DNA from: an uncultured Merdimonas sp.
GTDB lineage: Bacteria > Bacillota > Clostridia > Lachnospirales > Lachnospiraceae
DNA length: 64,000 nucleotides
Direction of reading: 5' to 3'
Assembly: GCA_944378225.1 (NCBI GenBank)
Contig: CALWGE010000002.1
Location: 49,681-113,680, forward strand
Shown in pieces: positions 27,144-35,810 of the stretch (its first letter is position 1; each line of letters opens with the position of its first letter). The notes beneath the pieces were generated by a model. That model was not told the origin of the DNA and did no database searches. It saw only the letters and a list, made by a program, of their open reading frames with translations. Both the position numbers and the translations under genes were made by a program.

Positions 27144-27671
27144 TTAATCCACAAATTCTATCACGCCGATATAGGGAAGATTGCGGTATCTCTGATCATA
27201 GTCCAGACCATAACCTACCACAAACTCATCGGGAATCTGGAAACCGGTTATCTCTACATCTACATCCACAACTCTGCGGGAAGGCTTATCCAGCAGTGTG
27301 CATATCATCATGGACTTGGGATTTCTCTGAGACAACAGCTTTACCAGATGGCTCAGCGTTCTTCCTGAATCTATAATATCCTCCACAATCACTACGTTCT
27401 TGCCCTGCAGGGGTTCATCCAGATCCTTGCTCAGGCGCACCACGCCGCTGGACTTGGTCTCTGCGCCGTAGCTTGATACCTGCATAAAATCTATTGTCAC
27501 AGGAACTGTGATTCTCTTGGCCAGCTCGCATACAAAAAATACGCTGCCCTTCAGAATACAGATCAGATGAACAGATTCTCCTGCAAACTTTTCGCTGATC
27601 TGTGCTCCTATCTCTCTGATTCTGGCATCAACTTCATCTTCTGGAATCATCACTTTGATTTTTTCAGCCAT
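27144..27671 (-). CDS. hpt: Hypoxanthine phosphoribosyltransferase
   Basis: A 175-aa purine-salvage enzyme making IMP/GMP from hypoxanthine/guanine and PRPP. The PRPP loop is VVIVEDIIDSGRTL (about 95-108), the flexible-loop region SSYGAETKSSG, and the base-contacting end is GYGLDYDQRYRNLPYIG. It sits one base after the tilS stop and 94 bp before ftsH, the usual synteny, so it is co-transcribed with tilS. Confidence 0.96.
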   Translation of the reverse strand: MAEKIKVMIPEDEVDARIREIGAQISEKFAGESVHLICILKGSVFFVCELAKRITVPVTIDFMQVSSYGAETKSSGVVRLSKDLDEPLQGKNVVIVEDIIDSGRTLSHLVKLLSQRNPKSMMICTLLDKPSRRVVDVDVEITGFQIPDEFVVGYGLDYDQRYRNLPYIGVIEFVD

Positions 27672-27672
27672 C

Positions 27673-29043
27673 TCATTCTCCTCCGTCTATTTGTACTCTC
27701 AGGATTCTCTCCGTATTCTCTGTAACCTTATATCTTTCACTGATTCGATAACCCGGAATCCAGACAATATGGGAACCGTCCGCCAGCAGGCGCAGCCGTT
27801 CCCGTTCTCCGGCCGGAATTTTGTTGTCTATCAGGTAAGACTTCAGTTTTTTCCTGCCGTGTTCCCGGTTAATCTCCAGATAATCGCCGGGCTCTCTCCC
27901 GCGGATTTCCAGATATTTTTCTATTTTATCATAGTCAAACCATTTCGTATATGTTTTTTGCGGAATAATTTGATCTTTTTGCGCCATTTCAAGCGAAAAA
28001 TGCCATACATGCCCGCCATCTGCCGTCTGACCGGGAATATGCGGAATCAGAACAGCACCGGCAGGACTGTCTGTCCGTTTTCCCAGAGAAATGCCCTGGT
28101 ATTCCCTGCGGGCTGACCTTCCACCCGGCAGATCCGCCTGGCTTCCCGTCTGCTTATCCATCAGCTCTTCCAGCATACGAATGTGTACCCTCTCCACATC
28201 CCGCAGTCCTCCGGTTTCCTCCATACACCTGCGCAGAAGACGTTTCCGTATGACCGGATCCAGGCTGCGAAATCCATTTTCAAACAGAAAACACGCCTGT
28301 TCTTCCATGCGCACACAAAGACGGAAGGCCTCCTCTGTCTTCCTCTCCAGAAATTCTTCCACTTCCGAAAGCTCCCGGGCTGCCTCCGCCACATGGCGGT
28401 CTGCCTGCGGATTCATATACTGCCGCACGTAAGGAAGCAGTTCACCCCGAATCCGGTTTCTCATATATTCTGTGCTTGCATTTGTACTGTCTGTGCGCCA
28501 GGAAAGCTTTTTCTGCTGCAGCCATTCCAGAATCTCACTGCGCCGGACACACAGCAGCGGACGGATAATGTCTCCGCGTACCGGATCCATCCCGCACAGC
28601 CCCCGAATTCCTGTTCCGCGGAAAAGATGAAAAAGCACAGTTTCAGCCTGATCGTCCATATGATGCGCCACGGCAATACGGGCTCCTCCCAGTCTTTCTG
28701 CCTCTTCCCGGAACACCTCGTACCGGCAGAGCCTTCCCGCCTCTTCCAGCGACATTTTTTCCCGTGCCGCCCGTTCCCGTACATCGAAGGAAAAGACACG
28801 CAGAGGAACCTGTTCCCGCCCGCAAAGCTCCCGCACGAAACATTCATCCCCGTCAGCTTCCGCCCCGCGAAGGCCATGGTGTACATGAACTGCGTACAGA
28901 CGGGCTCCTTTCTCCAGGCACAGCTCCTTCAGCAGAAACAGCAGACATACGGAATCGGGACCGCCTGACACGCCGGCAATCACAGTTTCTCCCTGCCCGA
29001 TCATTCCATATTTGTCCGCAAAAGCCCGTACCTGCTCCAGCAT
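27673..29043 (-). CDS. tilS: tRNA(Ile)-lysidine synthetase
   Basis: A 456-aa enzyme that converts C34 of the CAU-anticodon tRNA-Ile to lysidine, using ATP and lysine. It has the PP-loop SGGPDSVCLLFLL (about 26-38), HVHHGLRG and the later HHMDDQAETVLFHLFRGTGIRGL motif. A C-terminal domain (about 370-456) contains GDYLEINREHGRKKLKSYLIDNKIP, typical of the full-length TilS form. It starts at ATG 29043 with GGGAGTGG upstream and is adjacent to hpt. Confidence 0.95.
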   Translation of the reverse strand: MLEQVRAFADKYGMIGQGETVIAGVSGGPDSVCLLFLLKELCLEKGARLYAVHVHHGLRGAEADGDECFVRELCGREQVPLRVFSFDVRERAAREKMSLEEAGRLCRYEVFREEAERLGGARIAVAHHMDDQAETVLFHLFRGTGIRGLCGMDPVRGDIIRPLLCVRRSEILEWLQQKKLSWRTDSTNASTEYMRNRIRGELLPYVRQYMNPQADRHVAEAARELSEVEEFLERKTEEAFRLCVRMEEQACFLFENGFRSLDPVIRKRLLRRCMEETGGLRDVERVHIRMLEELMDKQTGSQADLPGGRSARREYQGISLGKRTDSPAGAVLIPHIPGQTADGGHVWHFSLEMAQKDQIIPQKTYTKWFDYDKIEKYLEIRGREPGDYLEINREHGRKKLKSYLIDNKIPAGERERLRLLADGSHIVWIPGYRISERYKVTENTERILRVQIDGGE

Positions 29044-29139
29044 CTAGTCCACTCCCTTCCCGCAGCGGCCTGTCCTGCTTCTGTCCCTGCCAGACCGCCC
29101 GATATCTGGAATCAGTATACAGGCTTTTCTTTCCGGAAG

Positions 29140-30546
29140 TCAATACTTTACGAGCCCCATAACCAGTACGGTCATATCATCGGATGGTTCCTTCTTCCCG
29201 TACTGGCGAATCCGGCCAAGAATATAGGCTGCCAGATCCGCCGGATTTCCGGTGTCATGCTCCAGAATGATATCTTTCATCATACTTTCCTGATGAGACG
29301 CAGGAAGCGCATCCATTACCCCGTCCGTAACCATCACCACCATGTCTCCTGCATAAAGTTTCCGGCTTGCGCAGTCCGGATCCAGTCTGTGAAACACTCC
29401 GGCAGGCAGGCTGGTGGACGAAATGGTCTCCACCCACCCGTCTCTCCGGATAAAGGTAGTGGAAGCCCCTACTTTCAGGAATTCACACACTCCCGTATAC
29501 AGATCCAGAGAAGCAATATCGATTGTGGAAAACACCTGGGCGTCTGAGCGCACGATCAGCGCAGAATTGATCATACGCACCGCCGTCTCTTTGGAAAAAC
29601 CGGCCTCCAGAAACTGCTCCAGCAGGTCAATCACCATCTCGCTTTCCCGGTATGCCTCGATTCCTGAGCCCATACCGTCTGAGAGGGCGCCGATAAACTG
29701 GCCCTCCCGACAATGCTGCAGGGAAAAATTATCTCCGGAAATCTGTTCTTCTTCCTTGACAGCCTTCTCTACACCATAAAGCACCTGAAAATTTGTGCGC
29801 TCCACAAACAGTACGGTAGCTTTCTCACTGCCCACAAAGGCGCGGCTGTCTCTTGCCGGCATCATGGCCTTTTTCATCAGCTTCGTCAACGCTTCCGCAA
29901 TATCCCTGACTGCCACACACCTGCGCCTTTTAGTGCTTACCGTCAGATACACCTCCTGACGCCGGTGTTCCTCACAGTACACCAGCACAGAATGAACCGA
30001 CAATCCCATTGCTTTCAGCTTTTTTCTCAGATGTTCCTCCAGCTCCTCATCACTTTTCGTATCCCATGCATGCTCCACAGTATCTGTCATTATCTGCGCC
30101 ATCTCTGTCAGCTGCACTGCCATCGCCTCTCTGTTCTCCTCCAGCCGGGTATTCCACAGGAGTTCCGTCTTCGCCGACGCAGTCAGCGCCGCAGCGCCGC
30201 CTTCTTCCTTTTCCGCGTCCGGTGATGAAATGCCGCAAAAACTCTGAGCCAGATTGCGGAAGGCTGACTCATATTCCTTTACCCGTGCGCGTACAGGTCC
30301 CAGGGCGCTTCCCGGCTCCTGTTCCGGAAACGGCAGAGGCCGCAGCAGCCATTCCATAATACTTCCGCAGATGACTGTCAGTGAACACACCAGAATCCCC
30401 TGGGCGCCGCCCAGCATTACCGCGTAATCCCGCTCCAGCTGCATCATTCCCACGCCAATCTGCATAGCTGCCACGCAGACTCCTGCAGTGATGCCATAAA
30501 GCCAGCTCCAGCTTCCGTTTTTCTGTCTTTCTTCTTCTCTTCTCAT
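29140..30546 (-). CDS. spoIIE: SpoIIE-type stage II sporulation phosphatase, short form
   Basis: A 468-aa PP2C-type phosphatase which in Bacillus dephosphorylates SpoIIAA and so frees sigma-F in the forespore. The C-terminal half has GDNFSLQ, LSDGMGSG, VTDGVMDAL and SDDMTVLV, which supply the metal-binding aspartates. I start at ATG 30546 because AGGAGG lies nine bases upstream; the frame is open for 49 more codons through the promoter region. Only two short hydrophobic stretches (about 15-35 and 40-65) precede a coiled-coil-like linker. Bacillus SpoIIE has about ten membrane helices and over 800 residues, so this form lacks most of the membrane domain. Synteny with divIC and tilS supports the name. 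Confidence 0.88.
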   Translation of the reverse strand: MRREEERQKNGSWSWLYGITAGVCVAAMQIGVGMMQLERDYAVMLGGAQGILVCSLTVICGSIMEWLLRPLPFPEQEPGSALGPVRARVKEYESAFRNLAQSFCGISSPDAEKEEGGAAALTASAKTELLWNTRLEENREAMAVQLTEMAQIMTDTVEHAWDTKSDEELEEHLRKKLKAMGLSVHSVLVYCEEHRRQEVYLTVSTKRRRCVAVRDIAEALTKLMKKAMMPARDSRAFVGSEKATVLFVERTNFQVLYGVEKAVKEEEQISGDNFSLQHCREGQFIGALSDGMGSGIEAYRESEMVIDLLEQFLEAGFSKETAVRMINSALIVRSDAQVFSTIDIASLDLYTGVCEFLKVGASTTFIRRDGWVETISSTSLPAGVFHRLDPDCASRKLYAGDMVVMVTDGVMDALPASHQESMMKDIILEHDTGNPADLAAYILGRIRQYGKKEPSDDMTVLVMGLVKY

Positions 30547-30591
30547 TTTCCCAATCCTCCTAATCTTCCGTGTGTGTCTGTGTGATTGGGT

Positions 30592-30656
30592 ATTATAGAG
30601 GACAGAAAAGAAATAATTTGTCAAATTCCGAAAGCGGATTCTGGATCTTTTTGACA
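30592..30656 (-). promoter_or_regulatory. Spo0A-type promoter of spoIIE with 21-bp spacer
   Basis: On the minus strand TTGACA (30624-30619) and TATAAT (30597-30592) are separated by 21 bp, too long for a normal sigma-A promoter. TTTGACA over the -35 and TGTCAAA at 30656-30650 resemble the Spo0A box TGTCGAA. B. subtilis spoIIE has the same 21-bp spacing and Spo0A-P activation, which supports both the gene call and the regulation. Confidence 0.7.
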
Positions 30657-30700
30657 TTTTAGGACATAGAATCTTTTTTAAGAAGCTGAACAAAAAACAT

Positions 30701-30749
30701 AAAAAACGGACCGTCCTCTTCAGAATTCTGATGAAGACTGCCCGTCCGT
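30701..30749 (-). terminator. Terminator after divIC
   Basis: A long imperfect stem (ACGGACGG...AGTCTTCA / TGAAGAGGA...TCCGT on the minus strand) is followed by TTTTTTAT, some 30 bp beyond the divIC stop codon. Confidence 0.8.
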
Positions 30750-30774
30750 GTATTCCCTGCTTTTATAAAACTCT

Positions 30775-31080
30775 CTATTCCTGTGCCTTAAAAAGAATCT
30801 CATCCTCATAGACAAGACCCAGCCGCTCTTTGGCGACTTCTTCCACATATTTCTTGGTCTGGATATATTTTTTAAGCTCCTCAATCTCTTCTGTTCGCTC
30901 TTCTTCTGAAGAGATCTCTGCCAGAAGCTCTTCTTCCTGCTGGCGGTAAACCTCGTTTTTCTGCTGAAGTCTCAGCTTCCCGAAAGAAGCCACAAGCAGC
31001 AGACAGAATACCGCCGCCAGAACCAGTCTGAATTCCATGCGCTTTTTCCGTTTCATAACACGCCTGGTTTTTGTGGTCAT
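30775..31080 (-). CDS. divIC: Septum formation initiator, FtsB/DivIC family
   Basis: A 101-aa bitopic division protein: basic cytoplasmic N terminus, one membrane helix (about 17-35), then a coiled coil (about 38-75) and the family-typical YVEEVAKERLGLVYEDEILF end. It forms part of the FtsL-DivIB-DivIC divisome complex. The start overlaps the yabQ stop by four bases, so translation is coupled. The position between yabQ and spoIIE matches Bacillus. Confidence 0.9.
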   Translation of the reverse strand: MTTKTRRVMKRKKRMEFRLVLAAVFCLLLVASFGKLRLQQKNEVYRQQEEELLAEISSEEERTEEIEELKKYIQTKKYVEEVAKERLGLVYEDEILFKAQE

Positions 31081-31439
31081 GGCTTCCTTCCTCCCTCCTG
31101 GGTAGACTTTGAGGTTATTATACTCCCCTTAACTGAATTATGCAATTTCTTTCTCACTTTTTTCAAAAACTTTTCTAATTGCAAACACAATAACATGCCC
31201 AGGATGACGGCCGCTATGGCAAATCCCCGAATGGCCCCGCTGTTTTCTTCATAAAGCATACGGAAAATCAGAATACCGCAGGTAATCCAGTACAAAAGAT
31301 CCTCCGCTGCCAGAGCGAACGTCCCATGAGTAACCAGCCTGCGGAAAATACGAAGCAGGTCATAGAGAAGCGTCAGAAAGATTCCCCACAGAAAGGCTCT
31401 CGCAAAAAACTGCAGTTCCAGCAGAATCTGCCCGCTCAT
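31077..31439 (-). CDS. yabQ: Spore cortex biosynthesis protein YabQ
   Basis: A 120-aa membrane protein with about three to four hydrophobic helices and the family opening LELQFFARAFLWGIFLTLLYDLLRIFRR. In Bacillus, YabQ sits in the outer forespore membrane and is needed for cortex formation. It lies 2 bp downstream of yabP and overlaps divIC, so all are co-transcribed. Confidence 0.9.
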   Translation of the reverse strand: MSGQILLELQFFARAFLWGIFLTLLYDLLRIFRRLVTHGTFALAAEDLLYWITCGILIFRMLYEENSGAIRGFAIAAVILGMLLCLQLEKFLKKVRKKLHNSVKGSIITSKSTQEGGRKP

Positions 31440-31441
31440 AT

Positions 31442-31726
31442 CTATTTAAACAGGCGGCCCAGAAAAGATGCGCCCGCCTTATGAAAATCCGTCACTTCCG
31501 AATACGCCATGCTGTCAATTCTTCCTTCGATATCCACCTCTCCCTTTTCCAGTGTCAGGCGGTTCACATGGAGATCCGCACCTTTTATAGTCAGCATTCC
31601 CTGCTCCGTCTCCAGCAGAATCTCTGCGATATCAAAAGAAATGACGTCTGTCACGCCGCTTACAGTACCTGTCCTTCTGTTATTCAGCAAAAGCTTATGA
31701 GCTTTCGCATACTGCTTTTCCTCCAC
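31442..31726 (-). CDS. yabP: Sporulation protein YabP
   Basis: A 94-aa protein of the YabP/YqfC family with the internal LLNNRRTGTVSGVTDVISFD and LTIKGADLHVNRLTLEKGEVDIEGRI features. I choose GTG 31726: the in-frame ATG at 31744 reads ATGTTAGGAGG, so it contains the ribosome binding site and cannot be the real start. It is the first gene of a yabP-yabQ-divIC unit. Confidence 0.9.
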   Translation of the reverse strand: MEEKQYAKAHKLLLNNRRTGTVSGVTDVISFDIAEILLETEQGMLTIKGADLHVNRLTLEKGEVDIEGRIDSMAYSEVTDFHKAGASFLGRLFK

Positions 31727-31795
31727 AAAAAAACCTCCTAACATATTTAATCTGTTTTAAATATATTAAGAGGTCTCTCATTTTATTCTTTTATT

Positions 31796-32035
31796 CTAAA
31801 GATAACGGTACAGTTCTTTTGCTTCTTCCTTACGGACTGTTTCCTGTACATCCAGTACTTCGACCTTTACGGCCTTGCTGCCAAACTGTATCTCTATCAC
31901 ATCCCCGGCCTTTACATTCACGGAAGCCTTGGCAGTCTTGCCATTTACCAGCACACGGCCCGCGTCGCAGGCCTCGTTCGCCACAGTTCTCCGTTTGATG
32001 AGACGGGAAATCTTCAAATATTTATCAAGGCGCAT
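31796..32035 (-). CDS. rqcP: RqcP (YabO/HslR-like) S4-domain protein
   Basis: A 79-aa S4 RNA-binding protein (MRLDKYLKISRLIKRRTVANEACDAGRVLVNG) matching the ribosome-quality-control factor RqcP, which helps RqcH add alanine tails to stalled nascent chains on 50S subunits. It starts seven bases after the hup stop, so the two form one operon. The same hup-rqcP-yabP order exists in Bacillus. Confidence 0.92.
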   Translation of the reverse strand: MRLDKYLKISRLIKRRTVANEACDAGRVLVNGKTAKASVNVKAGDVIEIQFGSKAVKVEVLDVQETVRKEEAKELYRYL

Positions 32036-32042
32036 ATTACGA

Positions 32043-32315
32043 TTAGTTCAGAGCGTCCTTCAGTGCCTTTCCGGCTGTGAACTTCGGAGTCTTGGAAGCT
32101 TTGATCTGCATGGTCTCACCAGTCTGCGGATTTCTTCCTTCTCTTGCAGCTCTCTCAGATACTTTGAAAGTACCAAAGCCTACCAGCTGAATCTGCTCAC
32201 CTTTCTTCAGTTCTTCTGCAACTACATCAGTGAAAGCCTTCAGAGCCTTCTCTGCATCTTTCTTGGATAATTCACTCTTCTCTGCAATGGCAGATACCAG
32301 TTCCATTCTGTTCAT
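32043..32315 (-). CDS. hup: Nucleoid protein HU
   Basis: A 90-aa histone-like protein with MNRMELVSAIAEKSELSKKDAEKAL and the DNA-arm region VGFGTFKVSERAAREGRNPQTGE. I start at ATG 32315, with AGGAGG ten bases upstream, rather than at the 23-codon upstream extension. Complete family length; acts as a DNA-bending dimer. Confidence 0.97.
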   Translation of the reverse strand: MNRMELVSAIAEKSELSKKDAEKALKAFTDVVAEELKKGEQIQLVGFGTFKVSERAAREGRNPQTGETMQIKASKTPKFTAGKALKDALN

Positions 32316-32437
32316 TCGGATAATTCCTCCTATCAAAATACTTCTTTTTGGATTCGATGATATGTCTGTGTGTGCGTTCTCCATATCTTCATTTCCTATT
32401 TATACCCGTTTGACGTACGTTTGTCAAGGAGTTTCCC

Positions 32438-32875
32438 CTATTTATTTTTCCTGCGGCGCGCTTCCTTTTCCTGCCTTTTTATCTCTTCCCAGCTGGCAAG
32501 ACCTTCTTCCGGAGTCAGCGCTTTCCTGTCTCCAAACACATGGGGATGACGGCGTACCAGCTTATGCGCGAGCATGTCTGTCACATCCTCTATGGTGAAC
32601 CGTTTCTCCTCTTCCGCAATCCTGCTGTGCATGAGTACCTGCAGCATTACGTCGCCAAGCTCTTCACAGAGATTTTCATCATCCCGGTTCTCTATAGCCT
32701 GAACCACCTCTTCACATTCCTCACGCAGACATTTGATCAGGCTTTCATGTGTCTGCGCTCTGTCCCAGGGACAGCCATCCTCTCCGCGAAGTCTGGCTAT
32801 AATTTCCAGAAGTTCTTCATAAGTATAGCGTTTTTCTTCTTCTGCGTTCCCGTTCAGCTTCATCATTCCGTCCAT
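32438..32875 (-). CDS. mazG: Nucleoside triphosphate pyrophosphohydrolase MazG
   Basis: A 145-aa single-domain MazG that hydrolyses NTPs to NMP plus PPi to clear aberrant nucleotides. Motifs are LRGEDGCPWDRAQTHESL, the metal-binding EECEEVVQAI and ELGDVMLQVLMH. The form in Bacillus carries an extra N-terminal methylase domain, missing here. Several ATGs are possible; 32875 has AGGTGG six bases upstream. It heads the mazG-hup-rqcP order. Confidence 0.93.
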   Translation of the reverse strand: MDGMMKLNGNAEEEKRYTYEELLEIIARLRGEDGCPWDRAQTHESLIKCLREECEEVVQAIENRDDENLCEELGDVMLQVLMHSRIAEEEKRFTIEDVTDMLAHKLVRRHPHVFGDRKALTPEEGLASWEEIKRQEKEARRRKNK

Positions 32876-32895
32876 TTTCATCCACCTTTTTATCT

Positions 32896-32952
32896 GACAG
32901 CGCCGGTGCACCGGCAGGAAAATGATCTCCTGCCTGATACACCGGCGCTGCC
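32896..32952. other. Long imperfect inverted repeat between phosphoglucomutase 2 and mazG
   Basis: GACAGCGCCGGTG...CCGGCAGG pairs with CCTGCC...CACCGGCGCTGCC around a short centre. It is probably the transcription terminator of the phosphoglucomutase gene, although the T-run is weak on the minus strand. Confidence 0.55.
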
Positions 32953-32991
32953 TTCTGTCTGTTCTGTTAATTTGCTGTCAGTCTCTGTGTC

Positions 32992-34674
32992 TTATGCAAG
33001 AATAGGCTTCAGCGCTTCCGCCAGCTTATCCTTCTGAGCCTGCGCCTCTTCCAGCGTCTTTCCAAGCGTTGTAAAATACGTCTTGATCTTGGGCTCGGTT
33101 CCGGAAGGACGTACAATCACTTCTGCTCCGCCTTCCAGTTTATATGTCAGCACATTGGCTGCCGGAAGACCGGTCTCCTGTGTATTCTTATAATCTGTAG
33201 CCTTCACTACAGCCAGACCGCCAATCTCCTTCGGAGGCTCTTTGCGGAGACTCTCCATGATTCCGGCCATCTTGTCCATACCGGACAGTCCCGGGAATTC
33301 AAAGCTGTCCACCTTATTCAGATAACGGCCATATTTCTCATAGATCTCTTCAAGTCTCTGCTTAATGGAAGATCCGATACTTCTGTAATAAGCAGCCATC
33401 TCACAGATAAGCATGGAGCCGATAATCGCATCCTTATCACGTACATAGGGACCTGCCAGATATCCGTAACTCTCTTCAAAACCGAAGATGAACCGATCTA
33501 CCTCGCCTGCTGCCTCCAGCTGCGCAATCTGATCTCCAATCCACTTGAATCCTGTCAGAACTCCGCGAAGTTCCACGCCATAATTTTCTGCCACTGCGTC
33601 TGCCAGCGGAGTGGATACGATAGACTTCACTGCCACAGGATTCTTTGGCATGGTGCCGTTCTCAATCCGTCCGGCACAGATATAGTCCAGAAGAAGCACG
33701 CCCATCTCATTTCCGGATACCAGCTCATAGCTTCCGTCCGGACACTTCATGGCGATTCCCACACGGTCCGCATCCGGGTCGGTAGCCAGCATCAGATCTG
33801 CGCCGCACTTTTCCGCCAGTTCCAGACCAAGCTTCAGCGCCTCAAAAATCTCCGGATTCGGATACGGGCAGGTGGGGAAGTTACCATCCGGATACTGCTG
33901 CTCCGGAACAATGGTAATATCGGTAATACCGATATCCTTTAATACCCGTGTAACAGGAACCAGACCGGAGCCGTTCAGCGGAGAGTATACCAGCTTCAGG
34001 CCGGCTGTTCTGCAGATGTCCGGACGCACGCTGCGTGCTTCAATAGCCGCATAGAGCGCTTCCTTGCAGTCTTCTCCCACGTATTCGATCAGACCTGCTG
34101 CCTGACCTTCCTCAAAACTCATCATCTTTGCGCCGGTCAGAATGTCTGTCTTCTGAATCTCAGCATATACGATATCCGCCGCTTCATCTGTCATCTGACA
34201 GCCGTCCGGGCCGTACGCCTTATATCCGTTATATTTCGCAGGGTTATGGGACGCTGTCACCATGATACCTGCATTCGCCTGATAGTAGCGTGTGGCAAAA
34301 CTCAGTGCCGGAACAGGCATCAGCGCGTCGTAAATACGTACTTTTATTCCATTTGCTGCCAGCACACAGGCTGCCGTCTTTGCAAATACATCGCTGTTGA
34401 TACGGCTGTCATAGCTGATAGCCACCAGCTGGTTTCCACCCTGAGTCTTCACCCAGTTTGCCAGTCCCTGCGTAGCCTGCCGTACCACATAAATATTCAT
34501 CCGGTTCGTTCCTGCGCCCAGTACGCCGCGCAGTCCCGCGGTTCCGAATTTTAAGGCCACTGCGAACCGATCCTTAATCTCTTCTTCTTTGCCCTGAACC
34601 GCTTCCAGCTCTTCCTTCAGGGCAGGATCCTCCAGATCCGCTTCCAGCCAACGTTTGTAATCATCCATGTACAT
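32992..34674 (-). CDS. pgcA: Phosphoglucomutase, second paralogue (PgcA type)
   Basis: A 560-aa phospho-sugar mutase with the full N-terminal region MYMDDYKRWLEAD typical of the Firmicutes PgcA group. It has LKFGTAGLRG, phosphoserine loop TASHNPAKYNGYK (Ser near 142), metal loop DPDADRVG and phosphate loop RPSGTEPKIK. It makes glucose-1-P for glycogen and cell-envelope sugars or runs the reverse reaction. I start at ATG 34674 (GAGGTG nine bases upstream). It is longer than the 496-aa paralogue at 2556-4046 and is more likely the housekeeping enzyme. Confidence 0.95.
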   Translation of the reverse strand: MYMDDYKRWLEADLEDPALKEELEAVQGKEEEIKDRFAVALKFGTAGLRGVLGAGTNRMNIYVVRQATQGLANWVKTQGGNQLVAISYDSRINSDVFAKTAACVLAANGIKVRIYDALMPVPALSFATRYYQANAGIMVTASHNPAKYNGYKAYGPDGCQMTDEAADIVYAEIQKTDILTGAKMMSFEEGQAAGLIEYVGEDCKEALYAAIEARSVRPDICRTAGLKLVYSPLNGSGLVPVTRVLKDIGITDITIVPEQQYPDGNFPTCPYPNPEIFEALKLGLELAEKCGADLMLATDPDADRVGIAMKCPDGSYELVSGNEMGVLLLDYICAGRIENGTMPKNPVAVKSIVSTPLADAVAENYGVELRGVLTGFKWIGDQIAQLEAAGEVDRFIFGFEESYGYLAGPYVRDKDAIIGSMLICEMAAYYRSIGSSIKQRLEEIYEKYGRYLNKVDSFEFPGLSGMDKMAGIMESLRKEPPKEIGGLAVVKATDYKNTQETGLPAANVLTYKLEGGAEVIVRPSGTEPKIKTYFTTLGKTLEEAQAQKDKLAEALKPILA

Positions 34675-34802
34675 AGTTCTGCACCTCACCCTAAAATGAT
34701 CCGGGGCTGCCGCGGTTTTCTCCATCCGTTCTTCTCTGATCCGCGCCTCCGGCGGCGGACCCGGTCACTATTAATTGTAAAATGTTTATAGTCAAAAGTC
34801 AA

Positions 34803-35804
34803 TCAGAAGCTCACCGAAAACAGGCCCCGGATCAGCTCCTTTCTCCGGTCGTTCTGCTCCAGAAACACACTCAGTTTCTCTGTACTTTTTTCCGGTATCC
34901 ACGCCTTATTCGTATTGTAATAATGGTGGATCAGTTTCCACACTTTTTCGGGATAATACAGACTTGCAGCCAGGAAGAACCGTTCCTGTCCGGACAGAAC
35001 CGCTTCCCTCTCATACGCTGCCAGCATACGGCCTGCCAGAGCTTCATTCCAGTTCTGTTTCTCCAGAATCTTTCGCAGAAACAGCGCCAGATCTCCCAGC
35101 TGCACATTAAGCTCAAACCGCTGAAAATTCACCACTGCCGTCTCCTGACGGCCAAGCAGAATATTGTGATGAATATATTCCCCATGGCAGATATGCTCCT
35201 CCCGGCAGGCACGCTCATAAAGTCCCCGGCAGGCTGCATTCTCAGCCAGTTCCCGTGCTTTTTTTCCATCTTCCAGAATTCCCTCGGCATATTTCAGAAA
35301 CAGCAGCTCAAAACCTGCCTTCCGATGCCTGCTCCTCATAAAATTCTGAGCGCGCCGCAGCTCCCGGTTGTGTTTTTCCAGCTCCAGGCAGCGCTCCAGA
35401 CCTGTCACTTTCTTTTTTTCTTCCCCGGAAAACTCCGGGAATCCGCGCAGTTCCCGGTGAATCCTTCCCAGCGTCTGCATGCTGCGCATGAGATCCTCCT
35501 CGCTGCGCGGATCGCATTCCCGCCCCTGAGGCCAGTTCTTAAGGACATACGGTGTCTCGTAGGCGCCTATGGAAATCAGTTCTCCCTCCCGGTTGGGAAG
35601 CACGCGGTCTGTTCTGCAGACTCCCTGATCCTCCAGCCGTTTCAAAAGCACCTGTTCCAGAGGGAGCTTTGTCCTGGAGCCTGCAAATTCTTTTAAAGTT
35701 TTCAATCCCTGACTGGTTTCCAGCATCAGGCTTCCCCGTCCGCCAAAGCTTCTCTGAAGGCAGATATCATACTGCTCTAAAATTTGCAGCGCTTTTTCGT
35801 TCAC
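34803..35804 (-). CDS. CotS-like spore coat protein, degenerate aminoglycoside-phosphotransferase fold
   Basis: A 333-aa protein with the APH/CotS kinase-like fold. The catalytic loop reads ICHGEYIHHNILL instead of HGDxxxxN, so the catalytic Asp is Glu. The metal-binding D-F-E-like site reads VVNFQRFEL, so that Asp is Asn. Both changes suggest a pseudokinase. CotS and YutH/YtaA relatives are spore coat proteins in Bacillus and clostridia. The start is GTG 35804; its GGGGGG ribosome site lies inside the hairpin at 35811-35847. Confidence 0.75.
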   Translation of the reverse strand: MNEKALQILEQYDICLQRSFGGRGSLMLETSQGLKTLKEFAGSRTKLPLEQVLLKRLEDQGVCRTDRVLPNREGELISIGAYETPYVLKNWPQGRECDPRSEEDLMRSMQTLGRIHRELRGFPEFSGEEKKKVTGLERCLELEKHNRELRRAQNFMRSRHRKAGFELLFLKYAEGILEDGKKARELAENAACRGLYERACREEHICHGEYIHHNILLGRQETAVVNFQRFELNVQLGDLALFLRKILEKQNWNEALAGRMLAAYEREAVLSGQERFFLAASLYYPEKVWKLIHHYYNTNKAWIPEKSTEKLSVFLEQNDRRKELIRGLFSVSF

Positions 35805-35810
35805 ACAAAT

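Noticed and set aside
31727-31744. ATG at 31744 as start of yabP
   Set aside because: The ATGTTAGGAGG sequence is itself the ribosome binding site for the GTG at 31726.
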